Shown here one piece after another: positions 25,708 to 34,198 of a stretch of DNA of 64,000 nt. Source of the stretch: Streptomyces syringium. GTDB taxonomy: Bacteria > Actinomycetota > Actinomycetes > Streptomycetales > Streptomycetaceae. A model generated the notes under the pieces. That model worked only from the letters and a program-made list of their open reading frames with translations, did not search any database and was not told the DNA's origin. How positions within the stretch are numbered: position 1 is the stretch's first letter; every line of letters begins with the position of its first letter. A program made the translations under genes and the position numbers. The stretch spans positions 3,224,001 through 3,288,000 of the forward strand of contig NZ_JAGIOH010000001.1 in assembly GCF_017876625.1 (NCBI RefSeq). Reading direction: 5' to 3'.

Positions 25708-26130
25708 TCACCCTTTCCGGCCCTCGCATCGCGCGTCCGTCAGCCTCCGCACGGCATCCACGTCGCAGAGATCGCTTTCCCCCTCCGGCGGCGACAGCAG
25801 CCAGTGCGTACCCGGTGGCTCGGCACGGTGCGTGGCCGGCACCCCGAGGTAGTGGTCCCGGCCCAGACACTCGAAGCCGGGATCGGCCCACGCCTCGGCG
25901 GTACCGGGCGGTACGAGGGCGTAGTACCAACGCCGCGCCGGGTCGGCGATGACCGCACCGTGGATGCCCGCCCCATGGAAAGCCCGCTCGACGGACTGCC
26001 GCGACACAGCCTCGTCCGCCACAGTCGCAGCGAGGCCGTGGACGAGATCGGCGGGCAACCGGACCGCCTCGAAATGGATACCCGTGCGGATCACAGCGGG
26101 CTCGTCCCGCATCCACGCCTCACGGCCCAA
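25708..26130 (-). CDS. Hypothetical protein
   Basis: This 140-residue protein (or from a second Met, MRDEPAVIRTG) is soluble, with central WYYALVPPGTAEAWADPGFECLGRDHYLGVPATHRAEPPGTHWLLSPPEGE. The pattern of a value-in-pocket region followed by PPP-like loops resembles the short proteins often found beside XRE regulators in streptomycetes. It is divergent from the XRE regulator gene at 26332. Function is unknown, and I see no motif that fixes it. Confidence 0.65.
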   Translation of the reverse strand: MGREAWMRDEPAVIRTGIHFEAVRLPADLVHGLAATVADEAVSRQSVERAFHGAGIHGAVIADPARRWYYALVPPGTAEAWADPGFECLGRDHYLGVPATHRAEPPGTHWLLSPPEGESDLCDVDAVRRLTDARCEGRKG

Positions 26131-26331
26131 CGGAAGGATGTACCTCCCGCGAGATCAGCCACCGTGAGGAGAGCCTGTTCAGGGTCAGTCCCATGGGGTC
26201 GTCGGATCGTGTTTCGGTACTGGCTTTTTGGCCGCGTTTCCTGGTCACACCTGGATGATGGTGCTGCGCGACAAGCCTCAACTAGGCCTGCGGGCGGCCA
26301 CTTCGCGGCCACTCGACGGCCATGTCCGGGA

Positions 26332-27609
26332 GTGCGACTCACGACACCTCAGACTCCAAGCACAGGCTCCAACGACGCACTGAGAGCTGCCAGGCTGAAA
26401 CGGGGTTGGCGGTCGGGCGAAGCCGCGGCTCGTGGAGTGACCGCCGCGGGGCGGGAGGCCCTCGGCGACCCGCACTTCGAGGTGTCGTCCCGGACCTGGC
26501 GGAGGTGGGAGTCCGGTCGCCCCGGATGGCCACGCGAGGACTACGCGGTCGCGCTCCACTGCGCGTTCGGCCGTTGGCCCGAGGACCTGGGGTTCTCCGC
26601 TCCGGCCGGATGGATCCGCGCAGATCACCAGGAAGGGGCGCCAGCGGTGAATCGACGCGCGTTCGTATCGGTGACCGCCGCCGCCCTCACCGCCGGACCG
26701 ATCGCACCGCGGCACGTCGACCCCGCCCTCATCGACTACTTCGAGCAGCAGCTTGAGGGCCATTACCGCGCGGACATGCTGCTCGGCCCGCACGACCTCA
26801 TCGGCACCGTTTCCGCACAGTACGAACTCATCGATCGCCTGGTACGTCCGGCCACAGGCGAGACCCGCCGGGGCCTGCTGCGGGTGGGCGCCGCCTACGC
26901 GGCACTGGTGGGCTGGCTCTACCAGGACGCCGGCGACCTCGGGGGCGCCTCGTTCTGGCGTGGGACGACACAGGAGATCGCGATGCGGTCCCGGGATCCA
27001 CACCTGATTGCCTACTCGCTGGTGAACCAGGCACAGGTGCGCACCGACCTAGGCGACGGGCACGGAGTCGTCGATCTGTGCGAGGCAGCCCTCGACGGAT
27101 CCGGCCGACTCGCTCCGAAGGTCAAGGTGATGGCCCTCCAGCAGCAGGCACACGGCGCCAGCCTGATCGACGACCGCGCGGCCGTCGACCGCCTCATCGA
27201 CCAGGCCGACGAACTCCTCGCCCGAGTCGATGACGACCTTCCCTGGGGCAATGCCTGTCGGCGTACACCGGGTTACCTCGAAGTGCAGCGGGCGACCTGT
27301 TACGGCCGACTGGGGCTGGGCGCCGAGGCCGACTCCCTGTGGAGGCAGGTGCTCAGCATCGTTCCGACGACGGCACGGAGAGATCGCGGTGTGTACCTGG
27401 CCCGCCATGCGACGGCAGCGGCGATCGCGCGGGACCCGGACCACGCCGTCGCGATCGCACGTGAGGCGGTACGGATCGCGGTCGACACTGGATCGGAGCG
27501 AATGCGAAGAGAGTTGACGTCGCTGCGGCACGCGATGAGCCCGTGGCACGATGCTCCCGTAGGGCACGACCTCGACAAGGTCCTGGCGCCTGTGGCAGCG
27601 AGGGGATGA
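26332..27609 (+). CDS. XRE-type regulator with helical repeat domain
   Basis: This protein of about 425 residues has an N-terminal helix-turn-helix (ALRAARLKRGWRSGEAAARGV...SSRTWRRWESGRPGWP). A middle segment beginning VNRRAFVSVTAAALTAGPIA and a TPR-like C-terminal helical array (residues about 140-400, with LIAYSLVNQAQVRTDLGDG and ATCYGRLGLGAEADSLWRQV) follow. The domain plan fits the large family of streptomycete regulators with an N-terminal XRE and C-terminal repeats. The start is uncertain: GTG 26332 lacks a good ribosome site, and an open frame extends to 25804. The pterin dehydratase gene begins one base after it. Confidence 0.7.
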   Translation: MRLTTPQTPSTGSNDALRAARLKRGWRSGEAAARGVTAAGREALGDPHFEVSSRTWRRWESGRPGWPREDYAVALHCAFGRWPEDLGFSAPAGWIRADHQEGAPAVNRRAFVSVTAAALTAGPIAPRHVDPALIDYFEQQLEGHYRADMLLGPHDLIGTVSAQYELIDRLVRPATGETRRGLLRVGAAYAALVGWLYQDAGDLGGASFWRGTTQEIAMRSRDPHLIAYSLVNQAQVRTDLGDGHGVVDLCEAALDGSGRLAPKVKVMALQQQAHGASLIDDRAAVDRLIDQADELLARVDDDLPWGNACRRTPGYLEVQRATCYGRLGLGAEADSLWRQVLSIVPTTARRDRGVYLARHATAAAIARDPDHAVAIAREAVRIAVDTGSERMRRELTSLRHAMSPWHDAPVGHDLDKVLAPVAARG

Positions 27610-27610
27610 C

Positions 27611-27925
27611 GTGGCGGAGGCAATCGTCCCACTGACGGACACGGAGATCACGGAGCACCTGAGGGAGCTTCCCGGCTGGCAGCGGTCGGGGGATGAGATC
27701 ACCCGCACCTTCGGTATCCGGTATCACGGAGGCGTGGCGCTGATCGTGCACGTCGCGGACGTCGAGCGGCTGATCGGGCACCATGCGGACATCGACCTCC
27801 GCTGGGACCGGGTCCGCTTCGGCATCACCACCCATGACGCGGGCCACCGGCTCACTGTCGCGGACTTTGACTTGGCCAGGCGCATCGACGCGATCGCGGC
27901 AGCTCACGAGGCCCGTCCGGTTTGA
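27611..27925 (+). CDS. 4a-hydroxytetrahydrobiopterin dehydratase (PCD/DCoH family)
   Basis: This 104-residue protein matches the pterin-4a-carbinolamine dehydratase fold. Active-site motif HHADIDLRWDRVRFGITTHDAGHRLTVADFDLARRIDAIA includes the paired His (about 56-57) and the later His in THDAGHRLT. The enzyme dehydrates the 4a-carbinolamine pterin made by aromatic hydroxylases. The usual Pro after the HH pair is Ala here, seen in some homologues. GTG 27611 lies one base after the regulator stop, so the two genes are likely cotranscribed. The next feature is the CRISPR array 63 bp downstream. Confidence 0.85.
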   Translation: MAEAIVPLTDTEITEHLRELPGWQRSGDEITRTFGIRYHGGVALIVHVADVERLIGHHADIDLRWDRVRFGITTHDAGHRLTVADFDLARRIDAIAAAHEARPV

Positions 27926-27987
27926 ACGTCGGAGGGTGCAACTGCCCACCTGAAGTGGACGGGCAGCCTTCGCTCTCGGTGGACCAC

Positions 27988-29086
27988 CGGTACATCCCCG
28001 CGGGTGCGGGGAGCAGTACGACTGCCATCAACCGCGACGCGCTCCCTCGGGTGCATCCCCGCAGACCGGGGGGGAGCAGTCAGAGCATGCGTCACCGGTC
28101 TGGATGGATTGGGGTCCATCCCCGCATACGCGGGGAGCAGCAGCTCAGGGTCTCCACCCGGGCCGCCGGCACCTCGGGGCCACCCCGCGGGCGCGGGGAG
28201 CAGGCTTGCGTCGCATTGGCCGGGGTAGTGAAGGTGGGTACAACCCCGCATGCGCAGGGAGCAGGGTCATGGGGAACCTCTTGGGTGGTCGGAGTGGGGG
28301 CCATCCCCGCAGGGCGCGGGGAGCAGTACGTCGACGAGGTCACCCTGCTGCCCGAAGCGGGTCCATCCCCGCATGCGCGGGGAGTAATGCTTTCGGGCGC
28401 AGCCCAGCGGACTGTGCCAGGGTCCATCCCCGCGGGTGCGGGGTGCAGGGCCCACAGCAGAGTGGTCGCGGATCGCGGTCAGGGTCCATCCCCGCATACG
28501 CGGGGAGCAGACGCCCAAGCAGGGTCCATCCCCGCGGGGCGCGGGGAGCAGCGATTCGCCCCCTTGCCGTCCTTCACGGTGCCGGGTCCATCCCCGCGGG
28601 CGCGGGGAGCAGAACCGCAGCTCCGCAGCCCGGGGCATCCCGAGGGGTCCATCCCCGCATGCGCGGGGAGCAGGCTTCTGCTGGCGCACCGAGCAACCCG
28701 ACGTGGGGTCCATCCCCGCATACGCGGGGAGCAGCGGCTGGGGTCGTGCACCTCAATACGCACCCAGGGTCCATCCCCGCAGGTGCGGGGAGCAGGTCAT
28801 CGCCCAGGGGCGCGATTACCGGGAGACGGGTTCATCCCCGCATGCGCGGGGAGCAGACCTGCTGGGCACCACTGGACGATTCGCCCTCGGGTCCATCCCG
28901 CCTGCGCGGGGAGCAGCTCACGCGGGTGGTCGTGTTCGGCGCGGTGCTGGGTCCACCCCCGCGTGCGCGGGGAGCAGGCACAGGACGTCCTCAAGGGGCT
29001 GACCGACGCGGGTCCATCCCCGCGGGCGCGGGGAGCAGGAGGAAGTCACCGAGCAGCAGCTGCGGAACCTGGGTCCATCCCCGCGT
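27988..29086 (-). CRISPR. CRISPR1: older half of a type I-E array cut by an IS
   Basis: There are 18 whole or decayed repeats, plus the left 16 bases of a 19th (29071-29086), mostly at 61-bp spacing (29-base repeat, 32-base spacer). On the plus strand the repeat reads GGGTCCATCCCCGC then NNGCGCGGGGAGCAG; the stem bases are CCCCGC/GCGGGG. By comparison with E. coli repeats the crRNA strand is minus, giving the 5' tag ATGGACCC. Decay is worst on the left, the trailer end: one repeat has a 2-base insert (28051-28079), others have altered stems, and one ends GAGTAA (28387). One spacer at 28511-28523 is only about 13 bases. No leader follows on the right; the IS begins there. Confidence 0.95.
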
Positions 29087-29188
29087 TGTCCACGGACACG
29101 CGGTCATCCGGGTGAGCGGACATTGCACCTCTTTGTGGGCGGACAGTTCATCTCCTTGTGCGGTGTGACTTTTCGTCCCTCGACTGGC

Positions 29189-30025
29189 TCAGTGCAGTGG
29201 CTTGACGCCCTTGCCCGTGGTTGCCTGGGTGAGCCGGAGGCTGCTGCCCTCGGTCAGGACGATGTGCGCGTGATGCAACAGCCGGTCGACTGCTGCCGTG
29301 GCGAGCGTCTTGGGCATGATCGAGTCGAATCCCGACGGATGCAGGTTCGAGGTCACGATCACGGACCTGCGTTCGTAGGCGGCATCGATCACCCGGTAGA
29401 ACGCCTCGGCGGCGGCCTGGCCGGACGGCAGCATCCCGATGTCGTCCAGGATGATGAGGTTGGCCCGGGTGATCTTCGCGATCGCCTTCGCGACGGAGTT
29501 GTCGACGGTGGCCCGGCCGACGTGGGCGGTCAGCGATTCGAGGCTGAACCAGGCGACTTGCATGCCCCGGTCGATGGCCTTGTGGGCCAGGGCCTCGGCG
29601 AAGTGGCTCTTGCCGGTGCCCGACGGGCCGGCGATGGCGAGGTTCTCCGACCGGCCGACCCATTCCAGCGTCATCAGGGCCTGCTGGGTCGGAGCGGGGA
29701 TGGAGGAGTCCTCCTCCCGCCAGGAGCTGAACGTCTTGCCGGTGGGCAGGTTCGCCTGCTTGCGGTGGCTGCGGCGGGTCGCCGCCTCCCGGCCCTTGAT
29801 CTCCTCTTCCAGCAGGATCCGCAGCACTTCGGCCGGGTCCCAGCGTTGCGACCGGGCGGTGGCCAGCACGTCCGGGGCCGCCTTGCGCAAGTAGGGGAAC
29901 CGCATCCGCTTCAGGACGGATTCCAGATCGGCCGGGATCGGCGGCGGGGCCGGTGAGGAGGGGACCGGAGACGGGGCCGGGACGGGCTGGTCGGTTTCCG
30001 GGTCCAGCAACGCGATGCCGGTCAT
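29189..30025 (-). CDS. istB: IS21-like transposition helper ATPase IstB
   Basis: This 278-residue AAA+ ATPase has Walker A GPSGTGKSHFAEAL and Walker B LIILDDIGM, flanked by the IstB N-terminal helical region (PPIPADLESVLKRMRFPYLRKAAPD) and the C-terminal end NLHPSGFDSIMPKTLATAAVDRLLHHAHI. IstB assembles on target DNA and helps IstA choose and insert at the target. Its start overlaps istA by four bases (30022-30025), the normal IS21 arrangement. Confidence 0.94.
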   Translation of the reverse strand: MTGIALLDPETDQPVPAPSPVPSSPAPPPIPADLESVLKRMRFPYLRKAAPDVLATARSQRWDPAEVLRILLEEEIKGREAATRRSHRKQANLPTGKTFSSWREEDSSIPAPTQQALMTLEWVGRSENLAIAGPSGTGKSHFAEALAHKAIDRGMQVAWFSLESLTAHVGRATVDNSVAKAIAKITRANLIILDDIGMLPSGQAAAEAFYRVIDAAYERRSVIVTSNLHPSGFDSIMPKTLATAAVDRLLHHAHIVLTEGSSLRLTQATTGKGVKPLH

Positions 30026-31605
30026 GGAAGATTCCTTTCTGCCGGGCCGCCGTTGCGGCCGAAGTCAGCCCAGGCGGAAGTGCCGGGCTGAACGGAGTGG
30101 GCCTCGTCGGCGACGACGAGGTCGGCGGGACGGACGCCGGACTTGCGATGCTGGACGATGGAGAGCAGGTCGTCCTCGGCGAATCGGCCCGCGGTCGCGG
30201 CAAGCCCCAGCGACATGTCGACCTCGGCGACACTGACCAGGGCCGCGAGCTCGACGGCGGCGGCCATCTTCACCCGCATCCGGGTGGTCCCCGCCGCAGC
30301 GGCCTCGATCAGCCAGGACTTCGCCCCGGGACCGAGCGCGAGGAAGGCTTCCTCGGCGGCATCGACGGGCCGGGGCCGCGGCGGCTTCGGTGAACCGTCC
30401 ATCTCCTGCGGGTGGTTGGGATAGTGCTCGGCGAGGATGACCGGACGGCCGGGCAGAGCGATCTCGTGCCGGGCGACTTCCGCCAGGCCGGCCGGGCCCT
30501 GCATCCATTCCGGCCGGTGAGCCAGCTTCGACAGGTCGGCCACGACGACCAGCTCGTCGCCGTCGACCCTCACCCAGGCTTCCTGGCCGACCAGCCCGGA
30601 CGGCGTCGAATAGCGCACGGACCCGAAACGGACGGTCTGGTCCCGCAGCACCTGTCTCGACTCGCCCAGCGCGAGCGTGTGAGGCGCCGGCGGCAGCGGA
30701 TGCAGCCTGGTCCGCTCGACGTCGAGCATCGAGGACGGAGCCTTGCCCGTCTCGCGGTGGGTCCGGTTGTTCACCGTCTGGCAGAAGATCGCGCACTCGC
30801 CGCGGAGCTCGGCGAACGAGTCGTACTCCTTGCGGAGATTCGCCGTCGTGGGCACCAGATCCGCCTTCGCGATGCGGACCGTCGCCTCCGACCCGCCTTT
30901 GGACTCGGGATCGAAGGGGACACACGTGTGAACCTGCATCCCGTAATGCCGCCCCGTCGCGACGACTTGGGGATGACGGACCGCGATGCCGGCGACCCGG
31001 TCGATCGTGACCGTCTTCTCGTTGTCGGTCAGCGCATAGGTCGGCGCCCCGCCGATCGCCCGCAAGGTCGAGTCGATGCAGGTCACCAGCGTCGGCAGAG
31101 TCCGGTCCCAGGTCGGGATCACCACCCGGAACCGCGACCAGGCCAGCCACGCGCAGAACAACAGCGTCACGCGGGGCTCACCGCCGCCCGGGCCCGGGAC
31201 CTTCGGCCCCCAGCCCCAGTCGAACTGCAACCACAGCCCCGGCTCGGTGATCCAGGGCCGATAGGTCCGCTGGTTCCCGGCCCGCCAGGCTTCCTTCGCC
31301 TTCGCCACCGCCCGCCGGGTCGTGCGCTCATCACCGGTGAACCCCAGCAGGACCAGGCGGTCGTGGAGCTTGTCGGCCCGCACCCTGCCCTGCGATCGGT
31401 CGACCCACTCCTCGATCTTCGGCATGAACGGGTCGATCATCTTCGGCCGGCGGACGAGACCGGTTGGCCGACCGGTGTCCCTCATCCGTGCGTAACGTCG
31501 CACGGTCTTGGGATCGACCCCCGCCAGCGCAGCCGCGGAATGCGCACATTCAGTGGCGTCCAGGGCCTCGAAGATTTCCATGATCTCCCTGTCAGACTTC
31601 TTCAA
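30022..31605 (-). CDS. istA: IS21 family transposase IstA
   Basis: This 527-residue DDE transposase has an N-terminal HTH (DREIMEIFEALDATECAHSAAALAGVDPKTVRRYARM). The rve/DDE catalytic core has acidic residues in QFDWGWG, ALTDNEKTVT and DPESKGGSEATVRIAKADL, matching the D-D-E triad. C-terminal beta-rich and IstB-interacting regions follow. It starts 166 bp inside the right end. No frameshift or internal stop is seen, so the enzyme looks complete. Confidence 0.93.
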   Translation of the reverse strand: MKKSDREIMEIFEALDATECAHSAAALAGVDPKTVRRYARMRDTGRPTGLVRRPKMIDPFMPKIEEWVDRSQGRVRADKLHDRLVLLGFTGDERTTRRAVAKAKEAWRAGNQRTYRPWITEPGLWLQFDWGWGPKVPGPGGGEPRVTLLFCAWLAWSRFRVVIPTWDRTLPTLVTCIDSTLRAIGGAPTYALTDNEKTVTIDRVAGIAVRHPQVVATGRHYGMQVHTCVPFDPESKGGSEATVRIAKADLVPTTANLRKEYDSFAELRGECAIFCQTVNNRTHRETGKAPSSMLDVERTRLHPLPPAPHTLALGESRQVLRDQTVRFGSVRYSTPSGLVGQEAWVRVDGDELVVVADLSKLAHRPEWMQGPAGLAEVARHEIALPGRPVILAEHYPNHPQEMDGSPKPPRPRPVDAAEEAFLALGPGAKSWLIEAAAAGTTRMRVKMAAAVELAALVSVAEVDMSLGLAATAGRFAEDDLLSIVQHRKSGVRPADLVVADEAHSVQPGTSAWADFGRNGGPAERNLP

Positions 31606-31771
31606 CGTCCCTCCGGGTGGTCGGTCTCAATGCCAGGCAGCACTGAGCCAACCCCCGGAGGGATCGTCTGTTCGGAACCGACACGAATGGGTCCACGGAG
31701 AGGGAGATCAGCTGTCCGCCCAGCGGGGGCCGTCCCGTCCGCCTACAAGGATCTTGCGCTGTCCGCTCTCA

Positions 31772-32095
31772 CGCGTGCGCGGGGAGCAGGTCTGGGCAGG
31801 GGTGTGCTGGGGCATGATGAGAGGGTCCATCCCCGCGTGCGCGGGGAGCAGTGATGGCCAGGCAGGTATGGGACTTGATCGGCAGGTCCATCCCCGCGTG
31901 CGCGGGGAGCAGGCGAGGACCCTCTTGTACTGGCAGCCGGTGATGGGTCCATCCCCGCGTGCGCGGGGAGCAGAGGGCGATCTCGCCCTCGGACGGCCAC
32001 AGGGCGGGTCCATCCCCGCGTGCGCGGGGAGCAGAGCGCACCGCCTCCTTCCGCTGGTCCAAGACCAGGTCCATCCCCGCGTGCGCGGGGAGCAG
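31772..32095 (-). CRISPR. CRISPR2: leader-side half of the IS-split type I-E array
   Basis: The array starts with the right part of the split repeat (CGCGTGCGCGGGGAGCAG, 31772-31789), followed by five complete repeats ending at 31851, 31912, 31973, 32034 and 32095. Every repeat has the CGTG core, and spacing is 61-62 bp. The leader lies to the right (32096 onward), next to the cas2 stop, so the newest spacer is the rightmost one. With CRISPR1 it makes one array of 24 repeats and 23 spacers. Confidence 0.97.
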
Positions 32096-32170
32096 ACTCC
32101 ACGACCTGCACCTTCATCCCCACCAGGCAGCGATTCCAAGCACTTCCACCGATTCACCCATTCCAGACAT
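32096..32170 (-). promoter_or_regulatory. CRISPR2 leader
   Basis: Read on the plus strand after the last GAGCAG, ACTC, CGACCTGC and TTCATC appear in the same order and spacing as in the CRISPR3 leader. The block GCAG..TTCC.AGCA.TT.CACCGA and the outer motif CCAGACAT (32163-32170) are also shared. This conservation marks the leader and fixes array polarity. Only about 90 bp separate it from the cas2 stop, so any promoter must lie here or inside cas2. Confidence 0.7.
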
Positions 32171-32186
32171 CAACCCCACCCACCCC

Positions 32187-32534
32187 TCACCTCCCACCAA
32201 ACCGCCGCCGCTTGGACGCCTTGCTCCACCCCTGCTTCGGAGCCGGTGGGGCAGCAATCTGATCGCTGGGCCGCCGGATCAGGGTCAGGCCCTCGTGGTC
32301 CACCGGATGCCACTTGTGGTCGTGGGTCTCGAATGTGAAGCCCTGCTCGGAATTGGTGCTGTACGCCAACAACGCACGCCCATTGCCCGCGTATTGCCTC
32401 ACCTCGTCCCACAGGGCCTCGCGAACCCTCGCCGACGGGCCTCCGATGAAGACGCCCGGGGAGATCTCCAGTAGCCACCGGGTCAGAAATCCGCGCAGCC
32501 CGACCGGGCACTGGGTGAGGACGATGACCGTCAC
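32187..32534 (-). CDS. cas2e: CRISPR-associated endoribonuclease Cas2e
   Basis: This 115-residue Cas2 of the type I-E kind pairs with Cas1 to capture and insert new spacers. The start MTVIVLTQCPVGLRGFLTRWLLEISPGVFIGGPSARVREALWDEV is the typical Cas2e ferredoxin-like domain. A C-terminal basic tail of about 25 residues (KQGWSKASKRRRFGGR) follows. Its ATG overlaps the cas1 stop by four bases. It is the last gene of the cas operon, 16 bp before the CRISPR2 leader zone ends. Confidence 0.95.
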   Translation of the reverse strand: MTVIVLTQCPVGLRGFLTRWLLEISPGVFIGGPSARVREALWDEVRQYAGNGRALLAYSTNSEQGFTFETHDHKWHPVDHEGLTLIRRPSDQIAAPPAPKQGWSKASKRRRFGGR

Positions 32535-33484
32535 CAGATCACCCCGTCCGCGTAATTCCGCCCGGCCTCCACATCCACGCCGCGGTCGGACTGCAAGGTC
32601 ACCCGGTCTTCCAGGTCACCCATGCCCTCGCCAGCCACGGTTTCGGGGAGCAACAGCCGCTTGATGTCGTCCACGCAGCGTTCAAGGAGACGGGTCCCAT
32701 TGACCTTGTCGCGAATGGCCCTACGGGTACGCGTGCCGACCACGTCCTCCCCTTCCGCCGCGACGTCGAAGGCCACGGGGATACCGATCTCGGTCTTGTA
32801 GAGATCGGCGATGTCCAGGACGAAGGACAGCTCATGGCCGGAGTGGATGAAGCCCAGCCCGGGGCTGCAGCCCAGCCCGGCCACCACCGCTTGGGCGATT
32901 CCGTACATACACTGCCCCGCTGCCGACACGGCCTGGTTGGGGGCGTCTCCCGAGGCGAAGTCGCCAGGAGTGAAGCGACGGCCGCGCCAGGGGACTCCGG
33001 TGCGGGCGGACTCCTTGCGGTAGCAGTCCTTGACGCGCCGGCCTTCCCGGCCGAGGAGCTCGTGGCGGGTGAGCCCCGCCGGGTCGTCGTCGGGGAAGCG
33101 CAGGCGGTACATGGCACGGGCCACTTCGAGCCGGGTGCGGCGGTTGGCCCACTGCGTGGCTTGTGCCTCGACCAATGCCGACGAGCGGGTCAGTGCCCGG
33201 CCGCCTGCATAGAAGCGCACACCGTTCTCGCCCACCCATACCACTCCCGCACCGCTCTCACCCAGCACGCTCATCGCCTGGTGGGTGATGCGCGTGCCGG
33301 GACCGAGGAGCAGCGTCCCGATGGTGGCGGACGGAATGTGGGTGGTGCCTTGGCCGTCCTCCGCCGTGATCGCGTTGGCCTCGCGGTGGACGACGCATCG
33401 TTCCAGGTAGACGAAGGAGAGCCGGTCACCCACCCGTGTGAGCTCGCGTGGGGTGGAGAGAGGCCTCTTACTGACCGTGGTCAT
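32531..33484 (-). CDS. cas1e: Type I-E CRISPR-associated integrase Cas1e
   Basis: This 317-residue Cas1 is the catalytic subunit of the Cas1-Cas2 spacer integrase. An N-terminal beta-rich domain is followed by the helical metal-binding domain with the Glu of LLGREGRRVKDCYRKE, the His in GFIHSGHELSFVLD and the Asp of the same DIADLYK stretch, as expected for the E-H-D metal site. Its length fits Cas1e, 305-320 residues. It is six bases after cas6e and overlaps cas2 by four. Confidence 0.96.
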   Translation of the reverse strand: MTTVSKRPLSTPRELTRVGDRLSFVYLERCVVHREANAITAEDGQGTTHIPSATIGTLLLGPGTRITHQAMSVLGESGAGVVWVGENGVRFYAGGRALTRSSALVEAQATQWANRRTRLEVARAMYRLRFPDDDPAGLTRHELLGREGRRVKDCYRKESARTGVPWRGRRFTPGDFASGDAPNQAVSAAGQCMYGIAQAVVAGLGCSPGLGFIHSGHELSFVLDIADLYKTEIGIPVAFDVAAEGEDVVGTRTRRAIRDKVNGTRLLERCVDDIKRLLLPETVAGEGMGDLEDRVTLQSDRGVDVEAGRNYADGVIW

Positions 33485-33490
33485 CCCCTC

Positions 33491-34198
33491 TCACCCCACA
33501 GGGGCGAGTGTCATCAGCCCGCAGCCGTACGCCTTCGCCTTCCCCAGGCCTGAGGTCAGGGTGCGGCGCATGGCATCGGCGTCGGTGATTTCCAGTCGTC
33601 CGTCGAAGGTGACGGCCACGAGCGATACGTGGTTCTTCCGGCCCGTTGCCTCCTCGGTCTTGCCGAATGACCGAGGGTCACGGCCGTGGATGATCAGCTG
33701 GTGCTCGTCGCCCTCCGCCAGGCGGCGCTGCTCCTTCGGCTTCTCCAGGACGCGGAACCCCGCCTCCTTCTGCCGCTTCAGCAGCCACTGCGCCTGGTAT
33801 CGGGGCGTGAGGTGGGCCGTGCGTTTCCTCGGCTCGTCGGCCGTGCGACGGATGTTGTGCACCGGGTTGGCCGTGAGCCGGAACGCCCATGTGTCGCCTG
33901 CTGTGAGGCGGGACAGGAAGTCCGCGTAGTCGTACGTCTGCCAGGTCCCCGTAGTGGGCCAGCCGGCTTGCTCGACCAGATGGGTCAGGTCCGGGCGGTC
34001 GGGGCTGACGACGTACAGGATCACCTCAGGCTTGGCGTTGCGGTCGATGCGCCACAACACACGCGGACCGCCCTCTTCATGGCGGGGCGCCGCCTCCACG
34101 AAGGAGGACATGACGGCCGCGTGCAGGCGCTGGGACGAGGACAGAAGCCGACGGGCGCCGACCCGCGCGGTGTTGATGCGGAAGCGGGTCAGGTACAT
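33491..34198 (-). CDS. cas6e: CRISPR RNA endonuclease Cas6e (Cse3)
   Basis: This 235-residue Cascade subunit cuts the repeat hairpin in pre-crRNA and stays bound to the 3' hairpin. It has two RAMP-like folds; the start MYLTRFRINTARVGARRLLSSSQRLHAAVMSSF and the Gly-rich loop near the C-terminus (GLGKAKAYGCGLMTLAPV) match Cas6e. The CCCCGC/GCGGGG stem-loops of the nearby repeats are the expected substrate. Its ATG touches the cas5 stop with a one-base overlap. Confidence 0.96.
   Translation of the reverse strand: MYLTRFRINTARVGARRLLSSSQRLHAAVMSSFVEAAPRHEEGGPRVLWRIDRNAKPEVILYVVSPDRPDLTHLVEQAGWPTTGTWQTYDYADFLSRLTAGDTWAFRLTANPVHNIRRTADEPRKRTAHLTPRYQAQWLLKRQKEAGFRVLEKPKEQRRLAEGDEHQLIIHGRDPRSFGKTEEATGRKNHVSLVAVTFDGRLEITDADAMRRTLTSGLGKAKAYGCGLMTLAPVG

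Larger units (their letters stand above)
29087..31771 (-). mobile_element. IS21-family insertion sequence (2685 bp)
   Basis: The element carries istA and istB on the minus strand. Its ends are TGTCCACGGACA on the left (29087-29098) and, reading inward from the right, TGAGAGCGGACA (31771-31760). Both ends carry CGGACA-type repeats at the same offsets: inner bases 7, 31 and 54 from each tip (left 29093, 29117, 29140; right 31765, 31741 as CGGACG, 31718). The sequence is flanked by CGCGT on each side (29082-29086 and 31772-31776), a 5-bp target duplication as expected for the IS21 family. Both genes look intact, so it may be active. Confidence 0.9.

Noticed and set aside
25804..26331. Upstream extension of the XRE/TPR regulator
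   Set aside because: The first 176 codons are open but overlap the divergent hypothetical gene antisense, lack recognisable domains and have Arg/Gly-rich composition. GTG 26332 is the better start.
28004..29115. Open frames through CRISPR1 and CRISPR3 encoding repeated MRGEQ or GSIPACAGSR units
   Set aside because: The repetition comes from translating CRISPR repeats at 61-bp steps. No starts, ribosome sites or protein logic support them.
29113..29122. TGAGCGGACA as the left IS end
   Set aside because: It matches only the second subterminal repeat and leaves 27 unexplained bases and no target duplication. The end at 29087 gives a matching 5-bp CGCGT duplication and collinear repeats.
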